Shown: positions 23,266 through 34,230 of the stretch, in pieces
Layout: every line of letters starts with the position of its first letter
Position numbering within the stretch: position 1 is the first letter of the stretch
From: Stomorhina lunata
Taxonomy: Eukaryota > Arthropoda > Insecta > Diptera > Rhiniidae
Assembly (NCBI GenBank): GCA_933228675.1
Contig: OW121742.1
Location: 129,557,983 to 129,621,982 of the forward strand
Direction: 5' to 3'
DNA length: 64,000 nucleotides
Made by a program: the position numbers and the translations under genes
The notes under the pieces: generated by a model
Database searches by the model: none
What the model saw: the letters and a program-made list of their open reading frames with translations, nothing else
Told to the model about the DNA's origin: nothing

Positions 23266-23530
23266 TTAAGCAAGGTTGCACTGAACTTGTTGATCTTATA
23301 GACTTTGACAGTTTTGGTGACATTTTATCCAAAACATATTAAAGGTATATTTTTTAATCTAACTTATAAACCTTTTAAGGCAATACAGAACTTAGAAAAG
23401 TGAAACACTAACAAAAAAATATTTACGGGGAGTTCGGAAATGTACGTACATATGCTAGAATTTTGCTTATTACTCTTCTTAGTGCATTTAACTTATTTTC
23501 AAATATGCCCCTACACTATCCCAAAATAAA

Positions 23531-23775
23531 AACAAGTAAGATGTGTTATATTCGGCTGTGCCGAATCTTGTGTTAAATTTAGAAACATATCTCATATATC
23601 TGCAAGGGTGCAGCTAATTCAAAATGTGGACCAAATGTGGTATTATTGGTAAAATAATTGGACTAAATTCATTTGCAATAGTTTTATAGTTCAACATTTA
23701 AATGTATCTTAAGTGGTTTCCCTAGTATTTACTTTGCACAAAATTTTGTCCCATAACCGGGTATAGTTTAATATT
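23531..23775 (+). repeat. Dispersed 'AACAAGTAAG' repeat, 5' part
   Basis: It starts AAAACAAGTAAGATGTG, then TTATATTCGGCTGTGCCGAA, which contains a short palindrome TTCGGC-GCCGAA. A body with 'aatgtggaccaaatgtgg' follows. It belongs to the same family as 2641-2953. Confidence 0.55.
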
Positions 23776-23900
23776 AATAAGCTGTTAAATACTTTTCGTT
23801 GTGATTAGTATGTAGTTTAGATAAACATGTTGATAGTAACACGGCAGGTACATATATTTTGTTAGGAGTTCCTAATGTACCTAGTCTGGACATCTTAATA

Positions 23901-24001
23901 TGTGACCCGGTCTATGAAAAGGTGGCTTATGACTCAAATTTCGATATTTCGAAATTTTTCAAAATTTTGTTTTTGATTCATAAGCCATAGACGGGGTCAC
24001 A
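23901..24001. mobile_element. Tc1/mariner-type MITE, 101 bp, TA target
   Basis: The left end TGTGACCCGGTCTATG and right end (reverse complement) TGTGACCCCGTCTATGG are inverted. The arms extend into GGCTTATGA. TA dinucleotides flank both ends (23899-23900 and 24002-24003). No coding capacity. Confidence 0.72.
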
Positions 24002-24045
24002 TATACATACTGAATGTACCTCCAAATCTTTTTGATTGTAGATAT

Positions 24046-24053
24046 AAAAAGGG

Positions 24054-24098
<45 letters not shown>

Positions 24099-24101
24099 GG
24101 G

Positions 24102-24142
<41 letters not shown>

Positions 24143-24145
24143 GGG

Positions 24146-24182
<37 letters not shown>

Positions 24183-24185
24183 GGG

Positions 24186-24246
<61 letters not shown>

Positions 24247-24253
24247 AACTACA

Positions 24254-24315
<62 letters not shown>

Positions 24316-24318
24316 GGG

Positions 24319-24397
<79 letters not shown>

Positions 24398-24410
24398 AAC
24401 TACAGCCAAA
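24046..24410. repeat. Compound minisatellite: (TA)n separated by AAAAGGGAATTT
   Basis: Five copies of AAAAAGGGAATTTTA, each followed by a (TA)n run of varying length. The word ATAAGAACTACAGCCA occurs twice, at about 24242 and 24392. This suggests expansion by slippage or unequal exchange of a larger unit. ORFs through it are artefacts. Confidence 0.93.
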
Positions 24411-24504
24411 TGTTGACCGATTGTCACAAAATTTTATATACTGGCTGGTATTTATATAAAGTTTGTTTGTGCAAAATTTAGTGGCCATAGCTGTCACAGT
24501 TTAT

Positions 24505-24703
24505 CAGGTATGTGATGAAAAACGATCGTTTTCAAATCGATCGATTTCAGATGTATTTTTGAGATAGTTTAGGCTTTAATCTTTTTGACTGATATCTTAT
24601 CTTTCATTTGGTTTGAATTTTTTGGGAAAATAACCGAAAATTATCTCAAAAATATATCTGAAATCGATCGATTTGAAAACGATCGTTTTCCATTACATAC
24701 CTG
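24505..24703. mobile_element. MITE, family A, copy 2
   Basis: A 199-bp copy of the element at 1970-2191. The left end is CAGGTATGTGATGAAAAACG and the right end TTTTCCATTACATACCTG. The arms contain the palindromic ATCGATCGAT and AACGATCGTT words. TAT flanks both ends (24502-24504 and 24704-24706), supporting a 3-bp TSD. The arms are more complete here than in copy 1. Confidence 0.78.
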
Positions 24704-24719
24704 TATAATTTAATAGCTT

Positions 24720-25040
24720 TTAACTGGCGTTTGTGGCATTTTAGTGGTTTTTGGGAGCGGTTTTTATATGAAAGCTTTATCAAATATGGACCGATTCCTA
24801 TAAAATTTGACATACTTACCAAAAGTTGCATAAAACTTCTCTGTTCTAAATTTAGTTGTCATATATATTACAATTGTATTCAATTTTTCAGCATAAATGT
24901 GATTCCCGGGCAGGCTTATATGGGAGCTCTAACTAAATGTGAACCGATTTCGCCCATTTTCAGTTCACAACTTCTATAACAAATCGAATGATTGGGAATG
25001 ACAATCTCAATATACCCCCCATTCTTTTTGATGGTGGGTA
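24720..25040 (+). repeat. Dispersed fly repeat body ending in GATGGTGGGTATAAT
   Basis: It contains repeated phrases of the family (aatatggaccgattcc, gggagctctaactaaatgtg) and ends with 'atacccccc..ttttgatggtgggtataat', the typical 3' end of this repeat group. Confidence 0.5.
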
Positions 25041-25412
25041 TAATGAAGCTACACACTCAACATTTTATACTTTTACTTTTATCACAAATATTTCTAAATA
25101 TAAAAAGGCACAATTTTACTTCAATAATTTAATACAAAAAGAGTCGTTTCGAAGATTGTAGATAAGAATCGTAAGTGAGAATCGTAATAGGGCTAAAATT
25201 ATTTAAACTAGTACGAAACTGTCGTAGTCGACAATACGACTTCACACTCGTAATAGGCTCAATAATTGTCTGCGAGAAATTTTAAACAAAAAATTGTGAA
25301 AACTTAACGTACCAACTAAATTGAAAACTTACCAAAAAACCGCTATAAATTTTAGTTGCTCTGATTAAATTCACATGATAGATAACGATATAATAATATT
25401 CACTGCAAATAT

Positions 25413-25562
25413 ACCACTTGCTAGAATACAAAAATCTTGACAATACACCGGTATCGGATCCAAAAAATACTCCACGCATTCAAGGAACCGAAAAGTTTGC
25501 GTTTCACGTGGAACTATTTAAAAAACCGAGATGGTTCTATGTCAGCAAACAAGACCTAAAAG
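25413..25562 (+). pseudogene. Orphan coding-like exon with consensus donor
   Basis: A + strand frame reads LEYKNLDNTPVSDPKN, then TPRIQGTEKFAFHVELFKKP, then RWFYVSKQDLK, and ends at CTAAAAG|GTAAGTA, an excellent splice donor. Composition is clearly protein-like. In-frame stops (TAATAA) lie about 45 bp upstream, so the exon must begin after them or the gene is broken. No family is recognised. Confidence 0.35.
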
Positions 25563-25756
25563 GTAAGTAATTCCTAAATACAAAGTTTATAATTTTTTTA
25601 TCTAAACAGCTTTTGATTGGTTCTTAAATTTTCTTTCGACTAATCTCAATCATTTGTCCATTACACTATTTTTCAGTATTTATGTAAATAAACATTTTCT
25701 CAAAGATTTATTTAACTAAATTTTAAAGCGTTCTTGTAACTTTTGTGTTGTTTAGT

Positions 25757-25927
25757 GATATTAAGAGTAGGGCTGTATTACGCGTACCATCAAATACACA
25801 GGTCATCAAAATGAAAATTTTTGTCAGCTGCATGACATTATATATTTTAGAACGCGCTGATTTCAGAAATGACGGCCATTTTTCTCCATCACATCAGGAT
25901 TTTTTCAAATTCAAATACAAAAATTGG
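25757..25927 (+). pseudogene. Second orphan coding-like exon
   Basis: After an acceptor-like gttgtttag (ending 25755) the frame DIKSRAVLRVPSNTQVIKMK continues to HFSPSHQDFFKFKYKNW and a GTAAGAC donor. It lies 190 bp after the coding-like exon at 25413-25562 and may be its neighbour, but the phases at the join (1 then 2) do not agree if that acceptor is used. No family is recognised. Confidence 0.25.
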
Positions 25928-25994
25928 TAAGACACATGTTTTTCAAAATTATAGTAATGTTTACAATTAATAAATACTAAAATTTAAAAAAAAT

Positions 25995-26290
25995 GAACCG
26001 CCGTGGTATAGCAGGTTAGTCATCCGCCTAGCATACCAGAGGCCCAAGTTCGATCCCTGGCCAGATTCACTTGAAAAAATAATTTTTCAAAAAAAGCGGC
26101 GGTTCACCTCATAACTTAGCTAGCCACTGGTTATTGAGTATTAGGCTATGTAAAACTTCTCTAACTAATGCATTTGCCGTTCGGAGCCGGCGTTAAAACG
26201 TAGGTCCCTTCAATGAGTCTAAAAATAGAATCGGATGCAGCTCATTGTCTGAGAGAAGTACCCCTTGTTCCAATTGGAATGTTGTCGGGG

Positions 26291-26357
<67 letters not shown>
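25995..26357 (+). mobile_element. tRNA-derived SINE, family 1, full-length copy with (TA)n tail
   Basis: The head GAACCGCCGTGGTATAGCAG with GGTTAGTCATCCGCC and the B-box-like GTTCGATCC (26048-26056) give a tRNA-like Pol III promoter. The body contains an internal CGGCGGTTCACC that is the inverse of the head, then an unrelated section ending GTCGGGGAATTA. It finishes in a (TA)n tract (26294-26357) instead of poly(A). Other copies lie at 21441-21525 and 28865-29212. Confidence 0.85.
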
Positions 26358-26362
<5 letters not shown>

Positions 26363-28640
26363 CATAGCTGTATAGTGTGATTAAAATAAAAAATAAAACT
26401 ACTTTTTGAATTATTTAAATTATTTGTTACTTAATATGAATAATTGTTATTCTATTTCATGAATTTTAAATTAAATTATTTGCTTGATTTATTCCTTCTA
26501 AAAGAAATTAAATTAAAGTATAAATTATTATTCTTAATAGAAATCAATTTTTCAGAAAATTATTTGAAAATTTTTGAATTCAATATTCTTCATTCTAAAC
26601 AAAAATATCAAAATTTAATATATTTGAATAATACTAGCAAGAATAATATTCGATATTTTTTTATTCAAATATTGAAAAATTTCATATTTTTCCAACAATT
26701 TTATTTCAAACAAAATTTTTAAAATATTAAATTTTTTTATTTATTTCAAACTTTTTGTCTTGATTAATTTTATTCAAACCAAAAAATGAAGAATAAAATT
26801 TATTTCATACAATATTATAGAATTTTTTGAATCTTCAAACATTAAAAGAAAATAAATTTATTTGTTTTGAGATTTGAAAAATAAAAGAAAAAATAATAAT
26901 AACAAAAACTAAACTACTCTCAATACACATGAGCGTAAAGTAAAAATTCATACAAGCGAAAATTGATTTTCCGTATTAAAAAACGACGTTCTACATCCTA
27001 AGATACGTTTTTCTTATGTATACATTAGTATAAAACTTGATTTCGTTAAACCATGGTGTTGTGTTCAATTGGCCGATATATCTTATATCCGATAGATAAT
27101 CCTAGTTCCAAAACAAAGATCCATGCTAACTTTAGTCAATATATCGTGATTACAATGTACACATATTTCTATGCATTACAAACTTATGTATAAGATAGTA
27201 AGATAATCCTATTAGTAATATAATTCTATAGTTTATATGGACCAATAACGTTACAAATTTTAATAAATTCGAAGATACATATCTGTGCTAATTTTTATAT
27301 TTTTCACCATCTCGAGTCGATTTAACACTCCATCTAGGTGGGTGATATGTATGTATTTAAGCTTTAAGAAAAATCTGTAAAGCTTTTGATCCATATTCAA
27401 CCTTAGTAGTAAAAGGTATCAAAATGAAGTAGTTTTTTTTTTAATTTCACATTAAGGAATACATTACGATTTTGTCAAAAAGTATTGGGATCTTCCGTAA
27501 TTTTCGCAATCAAAATATAGGTCACAAAAAAACTTTATGAAATTGGCTGAAATCGATCTATTATTTCGGAGAACTCACATTGGCCTGTATTCCCGGAATA
27601 GAAATTTTGACCACAAATTTGTGTATTTTGTATTTAATTTCGAAGAAATATTTATTATACAAATAAAAATCATTGCACCAAATTTCATTGCAATCGGTGA
27701 TCGACCCGTTGACCAATTGCGCAATAAAAAATATATAAAAGGTTCATACAATTGTGGTTACTTGGAACTTATTTCACCTTAGTGTAAGGTATCATATGGT
27801 CGGCACTTGTTGTTTTTACTTGTTTTATCAAAAAACTGTGATCAGCGACGAACCTCAATTTAAATTGAATCAAAATTAAGGCTCATACCTAAGACCACAA
27901 AATTATATAATGTATATCTTAACTTAATATCGAAAAAAATGTTGGTCGTTGGAAAATATGGTCACCATAACCATAATAAATTTACATTATTTCTATACTT
28001 AAATCGCTAACATTAAAATTGATGTCCGATCTTCTTTACCGACACTAGATCGTTTACATTATTATGATTATAATCATCACACTAAAAACCATCGTCTTCA
28101 CTAATTTTTTAATATTTTGTTTATTTTAAAAAACCTGTAAACAATTTTCAATAGTCAAAAAATCTTGTTTGAAATAAATTCTCCAAATATTTTATTTTTA
28201 CTGTTCACAGAAAATTTTGAAATAATCCAAAAAATTTGTTTGAATTAAAATTATTCAAAAAATTTTGTTGTGAATAAAATTATTCAAGCTAAATTTTCTT
28301 AAATAAAAAAATTTTGGGAGTTTTGAAGAAATTTTAATTTTATTTACAAGCAATAAAATGAAATAAAGAAATATTTTATTTCTTTGAAAGGAATTCAAAT
28401 TAAAATTATTTCAATTTTTATAAAAAAATATTAATTTCATTTCAAAACTTGTATTTGAAACGTAATGATTTTAAATAATAACTTAACATAATAAATCCTG
28501 AAAACCACATGCAAATTGTTATTTTATTTTTAACAATCTTAAATAACTCTAACTTAATTATATTCCTTGTAAGTAAACTAAATAACAAATTAATTAAATT
28601 TTGTTCAAAATTTTATATAAAAATAATCGAAATGTACAGC
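26358..28640. other. AT-rich non-coding DNA between SINE copies
   Basis: 27300-27836 contains dispersed-repeat phrases, finishing 'atcatatggtcggcacttg' with an ACAAGT start on the minus strand. 26358-26900 and 28100-28640 share TTTATTCAAAC/TTTGAATAATT-type words, and their outer edges carry ATCATAGCTGTA in opposite orientation (26360 and 28634). They may be the two arms of one inverted-repeat element. No gene is supported. Confidence 0.35.
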
Positions 28641-28654
28641 TATGATACATATAT

Positions 28655-28867
28655 ATAAATTTCAAAAATCAATGGGTATAACTTTCTTATGAAACAACGA
28701 AGCAAATTCTATTATATTTTAAAAACAATTCAACTATTTTATACTTACAGTCCATAGAATTGTAAATCATTCCGTACTTTGAAGTTTATTTATTCTTAAG
28801 TAAATTTGTTACTGCATATCCTTAGGCATGTCGTCAAGAACATTAATTTTCTGGGAAAATTGCAATA
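28655..28867 (+). repeat. 213-bp direct repeat, left copy
   Basis: It begins ATAAATTTCAAAAATCAATG and ends GGGAAAATTGCAATA. It recurs at 29213-29425 (offset 558 bp) with one mismatch seen (cgaag/cgtag). SINE copy 2 and its (TA)n tail lie exactly between the two copies. Confidence 0.92.
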
Positions 28868-29122
28868 CCAGAGGCCCAAGTTCGATCCCTGGCCAGATTC
28901 ACTTGAAAAAATAATTTTTCAAAAAAAGCGGCGGTTCACCTCATAACTTAGCTAGCCACTGGTTATTGAGTATTAGGCTATGTAAAACTTCTCTAACTAA
29001 TGCATTTGCCGTTCGGAGCCGGCGTTAAAACGTAGGTCCCTTCAATGAGTCTAAAAATAGAATCGGATGCAGCTCATTGTCTGAGAGAAGTACCCCCTGT
29101 TCCAATTGGAATGTTGTCGGGG

Positions 29123-29212
<90 letters not shown>
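28865..29212 (+). mobile_element. SINE family 1, 5'-truncated copy with long (TA)n tail
   Basis: It starts inside the tRNA-like head (ATACCAGAGGCCCAAGTTCG), so the A-box is missing but the B-box remains. It is nearly identical to 25995-26293 up to GGGGAATTA and ends in about 86 bp of (TA)n. Confidence 0.88.
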
Positions 29213-29218
<6 letters not shown>

Positions 29219-29425
29219 TTCAAAAATCAATGGGTATAACTTTCTTATGAAACAACGTAGCAAATTCTATTATATTTTAAAAACAATTCAACTATTTTAT
29301 ACTTACAGTCCATAGAATTGTAAATCATTCCGTACTTTGAAGTTTATTTATTCTTAAGTAAATTTGTTACTGCATATCCTTAGGCATGTCGTCAAGAACA
29401 TTAATTTTCTGGGAAAATTGCAATA
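29213..29425 (+). repeat. 213-bp direct repeat, right copy
   Basis: The partner of 28655-28867. After it the sequence continues uniquely (ataactcgaaaactgc). Confidence 0.92.
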
Positions 29426-30895
29426 ACTCGAAAACTGCTTCATGAATTTTTCATTTTGATAACTTTAAATAAAGCTATTTTAGTTCTCTTTTATATTTCA
29501 TTAAGTTTTTTTTTAATTCATAATAATTTTGACAATACAAAAAATACTCCCATTTTTTCCCATACAAAAAACTTTAACACTTTGTGGGAGTTTTGAATAC
29601 TTTTTCTGTTCTTAGAAGGTCAAAATCAATAAGAAAACATTAAGTGACCTCATACAGTTTTTGTAATGTAGACCTGTGGTATTAACCGATGTAGCTATTT
29701 TATCTTCATAATAGGACCTGTTCTTTGATTATCTATTGCGCTGTAGGGTAAAAATATGTTGTAGAATATAAATAAAAAACCCTTTATATTTTTGCGTTAA
29801 GATAATTTAATGTCTGTTTTACAATCAATTTATTATCATCAAAAATCTTTTCATTAGTTTTTGTCTTTATTATTCATACATAATTTAATGAATTTTGAAG
29901 CTAATTATGGCTTAAGACTAATCTAATATAATCACGAAATATTTCGAAATAATTAATTTATGTTTAATAAGTTCAATAATAAAATACTAAATATAAATAA
30001 TAATCTTATACAAATTATATTAATAGTGTCTGTATTTAATCTTAATAAATATTTTGTTCAATTCATGAAAAAAAAACAGGAAATTTAAAACATGCTCTAA
30101 AACTTTAATTTTAGGTGCCCACGTATTATGTAAAAACTTTCAAACATTGTATAAAATAAAAAAAACACGATTTTATTGTATAGTAATATAATATAAAAAT
30201 ACGCCGAAATTTAAAACATCTTATAGAATTTTCTAAAACAGTAAGAAAAACTAATTTTGTCAAACCACCTTTTAACGAAAAGAGATTTGCCTTCAATTTT
30301 GAAGTAAAAAATTTCATAATTAGAAACCTGACTATAAAAAATAAATATGAAACTGAAAACGTCTGTTGATAGTAAAACTTAGTATTTAATTTTTTAAGAC
30401 GATATATCATTTTGCCAAAATTTTAAAATCATTCTTACTACTTAAAAAATATATCCCTGATTATTTTATTTCTGAATTCCGTTACTCAGTGCAGGCATCG
30501 GAAAAAGTCTGCACGCATGATTAATAATCACGATAATTAAAATAAATGGTCGTTTTTAATCGATCAACCATGATTCATTCTAATAGTTATTAAGGTTTGT
30601 TAGGTATATATCAGTGGCTTGGTGCTAAAAAAACGATTAAAAAGCAAACAAGTTTTGAGAAATTTGATTTAAAGTTTTTATTTTCCATATAAATTCATAG
30701 TAACATTGCCCAGAAAAACAATTAAAAATCTGTTCTGAGTTAAGTTAGAGATTAGCTGTTGGAGCCAATAAATCTAACACAAAAATTACAATTTATTTTT
30801 TATCGATAATGACACAACAACCGAAACTATATCTAGCTACAAAATTTATTATGCGTACGGTCAAAAACAGCGATTTTATTCACTAAAAACCAAAG
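29426..30895. other. AT-rich DNA without recognised features
   Basis: No supported ORF, RNA gene or structured repeat, except a MITE family D left end (GTGGCTTGGTGCTAAAAA) at about 30612-30630. Confidence 0.35.
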
Positions 30896-31631
30896 GTTTG
30901 AAATGTTGCTCAAATTTTGTATTGTAGTTAATCTCTTTTGATTTCAAAAAATATTCAGATTCTTTTTTTCACAATTACTTAAAAATTACCCGTTTTTTTG
31001 TTATTTAAGTTTCAGGAATGTCTTTGCATTGTTGACCAAATTCCAAAATTTGAAACTTACATTTAGTTTAAAAGTTATGATGTTGTTTTGGCTTATCATG
31101 TGAAAAATTATTATCCGAGACTAAGATTTTAAAAGGCTATAAATTAGCTTTCCGACCGTACATTACCTGTTTGTCTATAAATCAACTCTAAAGCTCCTCT
31201 GTTCTAACTATATTAAATTTTATTTAAGTATCTTTAAGCGTTTAAAAGTTACGGGGTTATTTCTGAAATAACTGTTAAAAAACCTCTGCATATCCTATTT
31301 TAAATTATTTAAAACATTAAATTATGTTTCGGAAATAAAATGTTACTATTTTTAAGACCCGTCTCTATGTTATTGACAAAAAACTTTATGCATTTTGATT
31401 TAATGTTCAAGTTGTAGTCAAGCCCTTTTGTTTTTCGCAATTGCTCATAAACTAAACGTTTTTTTTTTTTTTTTTCATTTTAGTTTTTAGAGTTTTCTTT
31501 GCTAATGGCTTGTTGACCCAATTCCATAATTTGGATTTAATGTTCCTTGTAGTTTAAAAGTTGTAACGTTTTTTGCTTCTCCTGTAAAAAAAGTAGAAGT
31601 GTAGTAACGACCTTTTGCATTTTAGATGACG
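30896..31631 (+). mobile_element. MITE family B, diverged copy (right end present)
   Basis: It shares with 37937-38366 the blocks TAAAGCTCCTCTGTTCTAAC, GGGTTATTTCTGAAATAA-like sequence, GCTTGTTGACCCAATTCCA, GCTTCTCCTGTAAAAAAA, and the right terminus CCTTTTGCATTTTAGATGACG. The left terminus is not found, so the left boundary is approximate. Confidence 0.6.
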
Positions 31632-31637
31632 ATATAT

Positions 31638-32213
31638 CTGTGGCTTGGTGCTAAAAGGGCCAATGTCAGTTTTCGGATGTTTTGAGTTAGTTATTGCATT
31701 AGGTTCCTCTTTTTACTCTTGTTTATCTTGTTCCAACAGCCAATCTTTAGCTCATCTCAGAACAGCTTCATAAGAAATTTAATGGCCAATGTCGACATTG
31801 GCCCTTTTATCACTAACAATTTTTTTTATATGTTATTAGATATATACATATATCCTCTAAATTCAATAATATTTGTAGCAATATAATAAACTTGCTAAAT
31901 AATATTGTTTTTTTCTTTTTTTGTCAATATTTCCTTTTAAAGGGCCAATGTCACAGAAAAAAATATAAAATATAAAAATTAGTGCGAAAAGGGCTAATGT
32001 CATATTTTTTTTTTTCTTGACTTGGATCTTTTTGAAAGAATTGATTTTACCATGCCCTCTATAGGATCGTAATACATGCCTAACCTAAATTTTATGAGCG
32101 AAACTTGGAAATTAGCTGAGCTGTAAGGAAAACAAAATCTTATAAAAATTTCATTTGTAATTTTCTCAAAACTAGTTTTTTTTTACATTGGCCCTTTTAG
32201 CACCAAGGCACAC
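31638..32213. mobile_element. MITE family D (ends GGCTTGGTGCTAAAAGGGCC)
   Basis: Left end GGCTTGGTGCTAAAAGGGCC + AATGT and right end ACATT + GGCCCTTTTAGCACCAAGGC are near-perfect inverted repeats about 570 bp apart. AAAAGGGC[C/T]AATGTC recurs inside at 31793 (inverted), 31938 and 31986. The outer flanks ATATATCTGTG/ATATATGTGTG extend the symmetry. No ORF. Confidence 0.72.
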
Positions 32214-32242
32214 ATATATACATAAGAAAATATAAAAGACAT

Positions 32243-32243
32243 A

Positions 32244-32292
<49 letters not shown>
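32243..32292. repeat. (TA)n microsatellite
   Basis: About 48 bp of alternating AT. Confidence 0.95.
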
Positions 32293-32294
<2 letters not shown>

Positions 32295-33853
32295 ATTGAT
32301 TTTCAGCCAGATCGGTAAAAAAGTTTCTGATGTAGAGGTGGTGTTCCTTGTCATCCATATAACTTGTTAGTTATTGGTGTAAGCAAAATTCGTCCCAAAC
32401 AAATTATAATCAATCTTTTAAATTTTTTTAAATAAACATTTTTTAATATTTTTTTCCAATTAATTACTAATCTGATAGGACAATTACCGCTAATCTACCA
32501 TTAAGGGAATAATTTAATTATTCCTTTGACGTGAGACACGTTTATAATGTTTTCTACTTTTAATAAATATAATCGAAAATTAAAACCAAATTCTAAAAGG
32601 AATCATTAGATGAAAAGAATTGTAAACATTAAAATCTATCAGTTATAATCTGAGATGAAATGTACATACATGCATACATTCATACATGATTTAAAATTTC
32701 TAAATATTTAAGCAAAATATCTGGAAAGTGTTTTTTTTTCATATTTATGGATCGCAAAAAACAATTGTATGAATAACAAAAAATTAAATGAAATTAAACA
32801 AAATAAAATAAAAAAAATGAAAAAGAACTAAAATTTTAATAAATTCATTTATTTTAAATATATTTAATTTGTTTATTTTTAATAAAAACTATATAAATTT
32901 GTAAATAACCTATATAATAGAGGCTTTTACATAATAAACTAAAGCCAAATATTTTTTTCGACAATTTATTAAATAAGACTTAATGTCTAAAGGTCTGAAA
33001 GAAAATTTTAATCAATATTTTTACTTAATTTTATTTATATGCTTAAATATGTAACGAAGGTATGTAAAGGTTGTTTGTATTATTATGAAACTAAAAATAA
33101 ATTGAATTTGAATTATTTTGTTAACTTAAAAGGTTTAATATCATTTAACAATTTATTATCTTTTGATACATAATAGCAAAGGTGTATGTTTATTAATTTA
33201 GGTATGTACGTAAATATTTTGCAAGAATTAATGTTCTTTTTATAAAAATGCGGCGATGAATATATGCTTAGAATACATATGTATATGTGTCTGCGATTAT
33301 GTAACATATTTTGTATCTACATATATGTACACACATACATAGATATATATGTATGTACATATATATATACATTTCCTATTTCCTCTTTCACTTTTATGAG
33401 GGAAAACTGGCAAATCGTCTATGCCGAATATTGATTTGTGTTTTTATTTCTTAATAAATAAATTAAGTTATAAAAATGTTCTTCGATTATCTTTTTTTTG
33501 TTGTTTTATAACATTTTGTTGTTGTTTTATAACATGCTCAAATATTGCTTTTTAAAAGAAAATTGATTTATTATCAATGTTTTAGAATAACATAATTTTT
33601 TTAAAAGCCAAACATTTAGATACCAATTTCTTACATATGATAATTTTAAGCATTTATTATTATTATTTATAATATAATAATTGGTTTTGTTAATACATAT
33701 ATATTTTTATGTGTATGCACCTTTAAATAATTTTATGTTTGTTTTAATAGATATTTTAATTAAGAGTTATATTAAATTTGTTTATGTTTACTATTAATTT
33801 CTTTACAATTATACAAATATCAATATGTTTCACACTAAAGGTATTTTTAATCT
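32293..33853. other. AT-rich DNA without recognised genes
   Basis: Nothing supported except a CATA/TATG-rich patch at 33300-33375 and a short direct repeat TTGTTGTTTTATAACAT at about 33498 and 33518. Confidence 0.4.
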
Positions 33854-34230
33854 AGAGTACTTTCCCTAGTAAAAGAGTAACTAAGTAATGTAGCAGTCTA
33901 CCAAAACAAAATACATCAAAATAACTTGTTTACATTTTTACGCTTTTACTTTCTGAAAAGCTTTGCTCTTGGTTTTAAGATATTAAAAAAATCAAAATTA
34001 TTTTAATTTAAAAACAAAATTAATATTTAATACGAAATCAATAAACACGATTATTGAGGATAAAAACTGACAAATAGGCATTAGGAAATGGATAGCCAAT
34101 AAATAAAATGCACTGTTTCAATAAATTATTTACGAAAAAGGTAAGAGTTATTTGAAAATGTGAGTTCACAATTTCGTCACTGCTCTTTTGCTGCAATACT
34201 GTTTTACTCTTGTACTAGGGTAAGTACTCT
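33854..34230. mobile_element. MITE family C, complete copy
   Basis: Left end AGAGTACTTTCCCTAGTAAA and right end (reverse complement) AGAGTACTTACCCTAGTACA. The arms extend about 40 bp to GTAGCAG. The interior is related to 6480-6715 and 7610-7645, where a truncated copy is interrupted by the hAT element. Confidence 0.72.

Noticed and set aside
24058..24395. CRISPR-like regular repeats
   Set aside because: The spacers are pure (TA)n of variable length; this is a eukaryotic minisatellite.
26001..26060. Functional tRNA gene at the SINE head
   Set aside because: It has A- and B-box-like words but no complete cloverleaf or acceptor stem, and it is fused to a SINE body.
26444..26722. 92-codon plus ORF
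   Set aside because: Composition is explained by AT-rich sequence; no motif seen.
30126..30410. 94-codon minus ORF
   Set aside because: Phe/Tyr/Lys/Ile-rich as expected from AT-rich non-coding DNA; no splice context or family.
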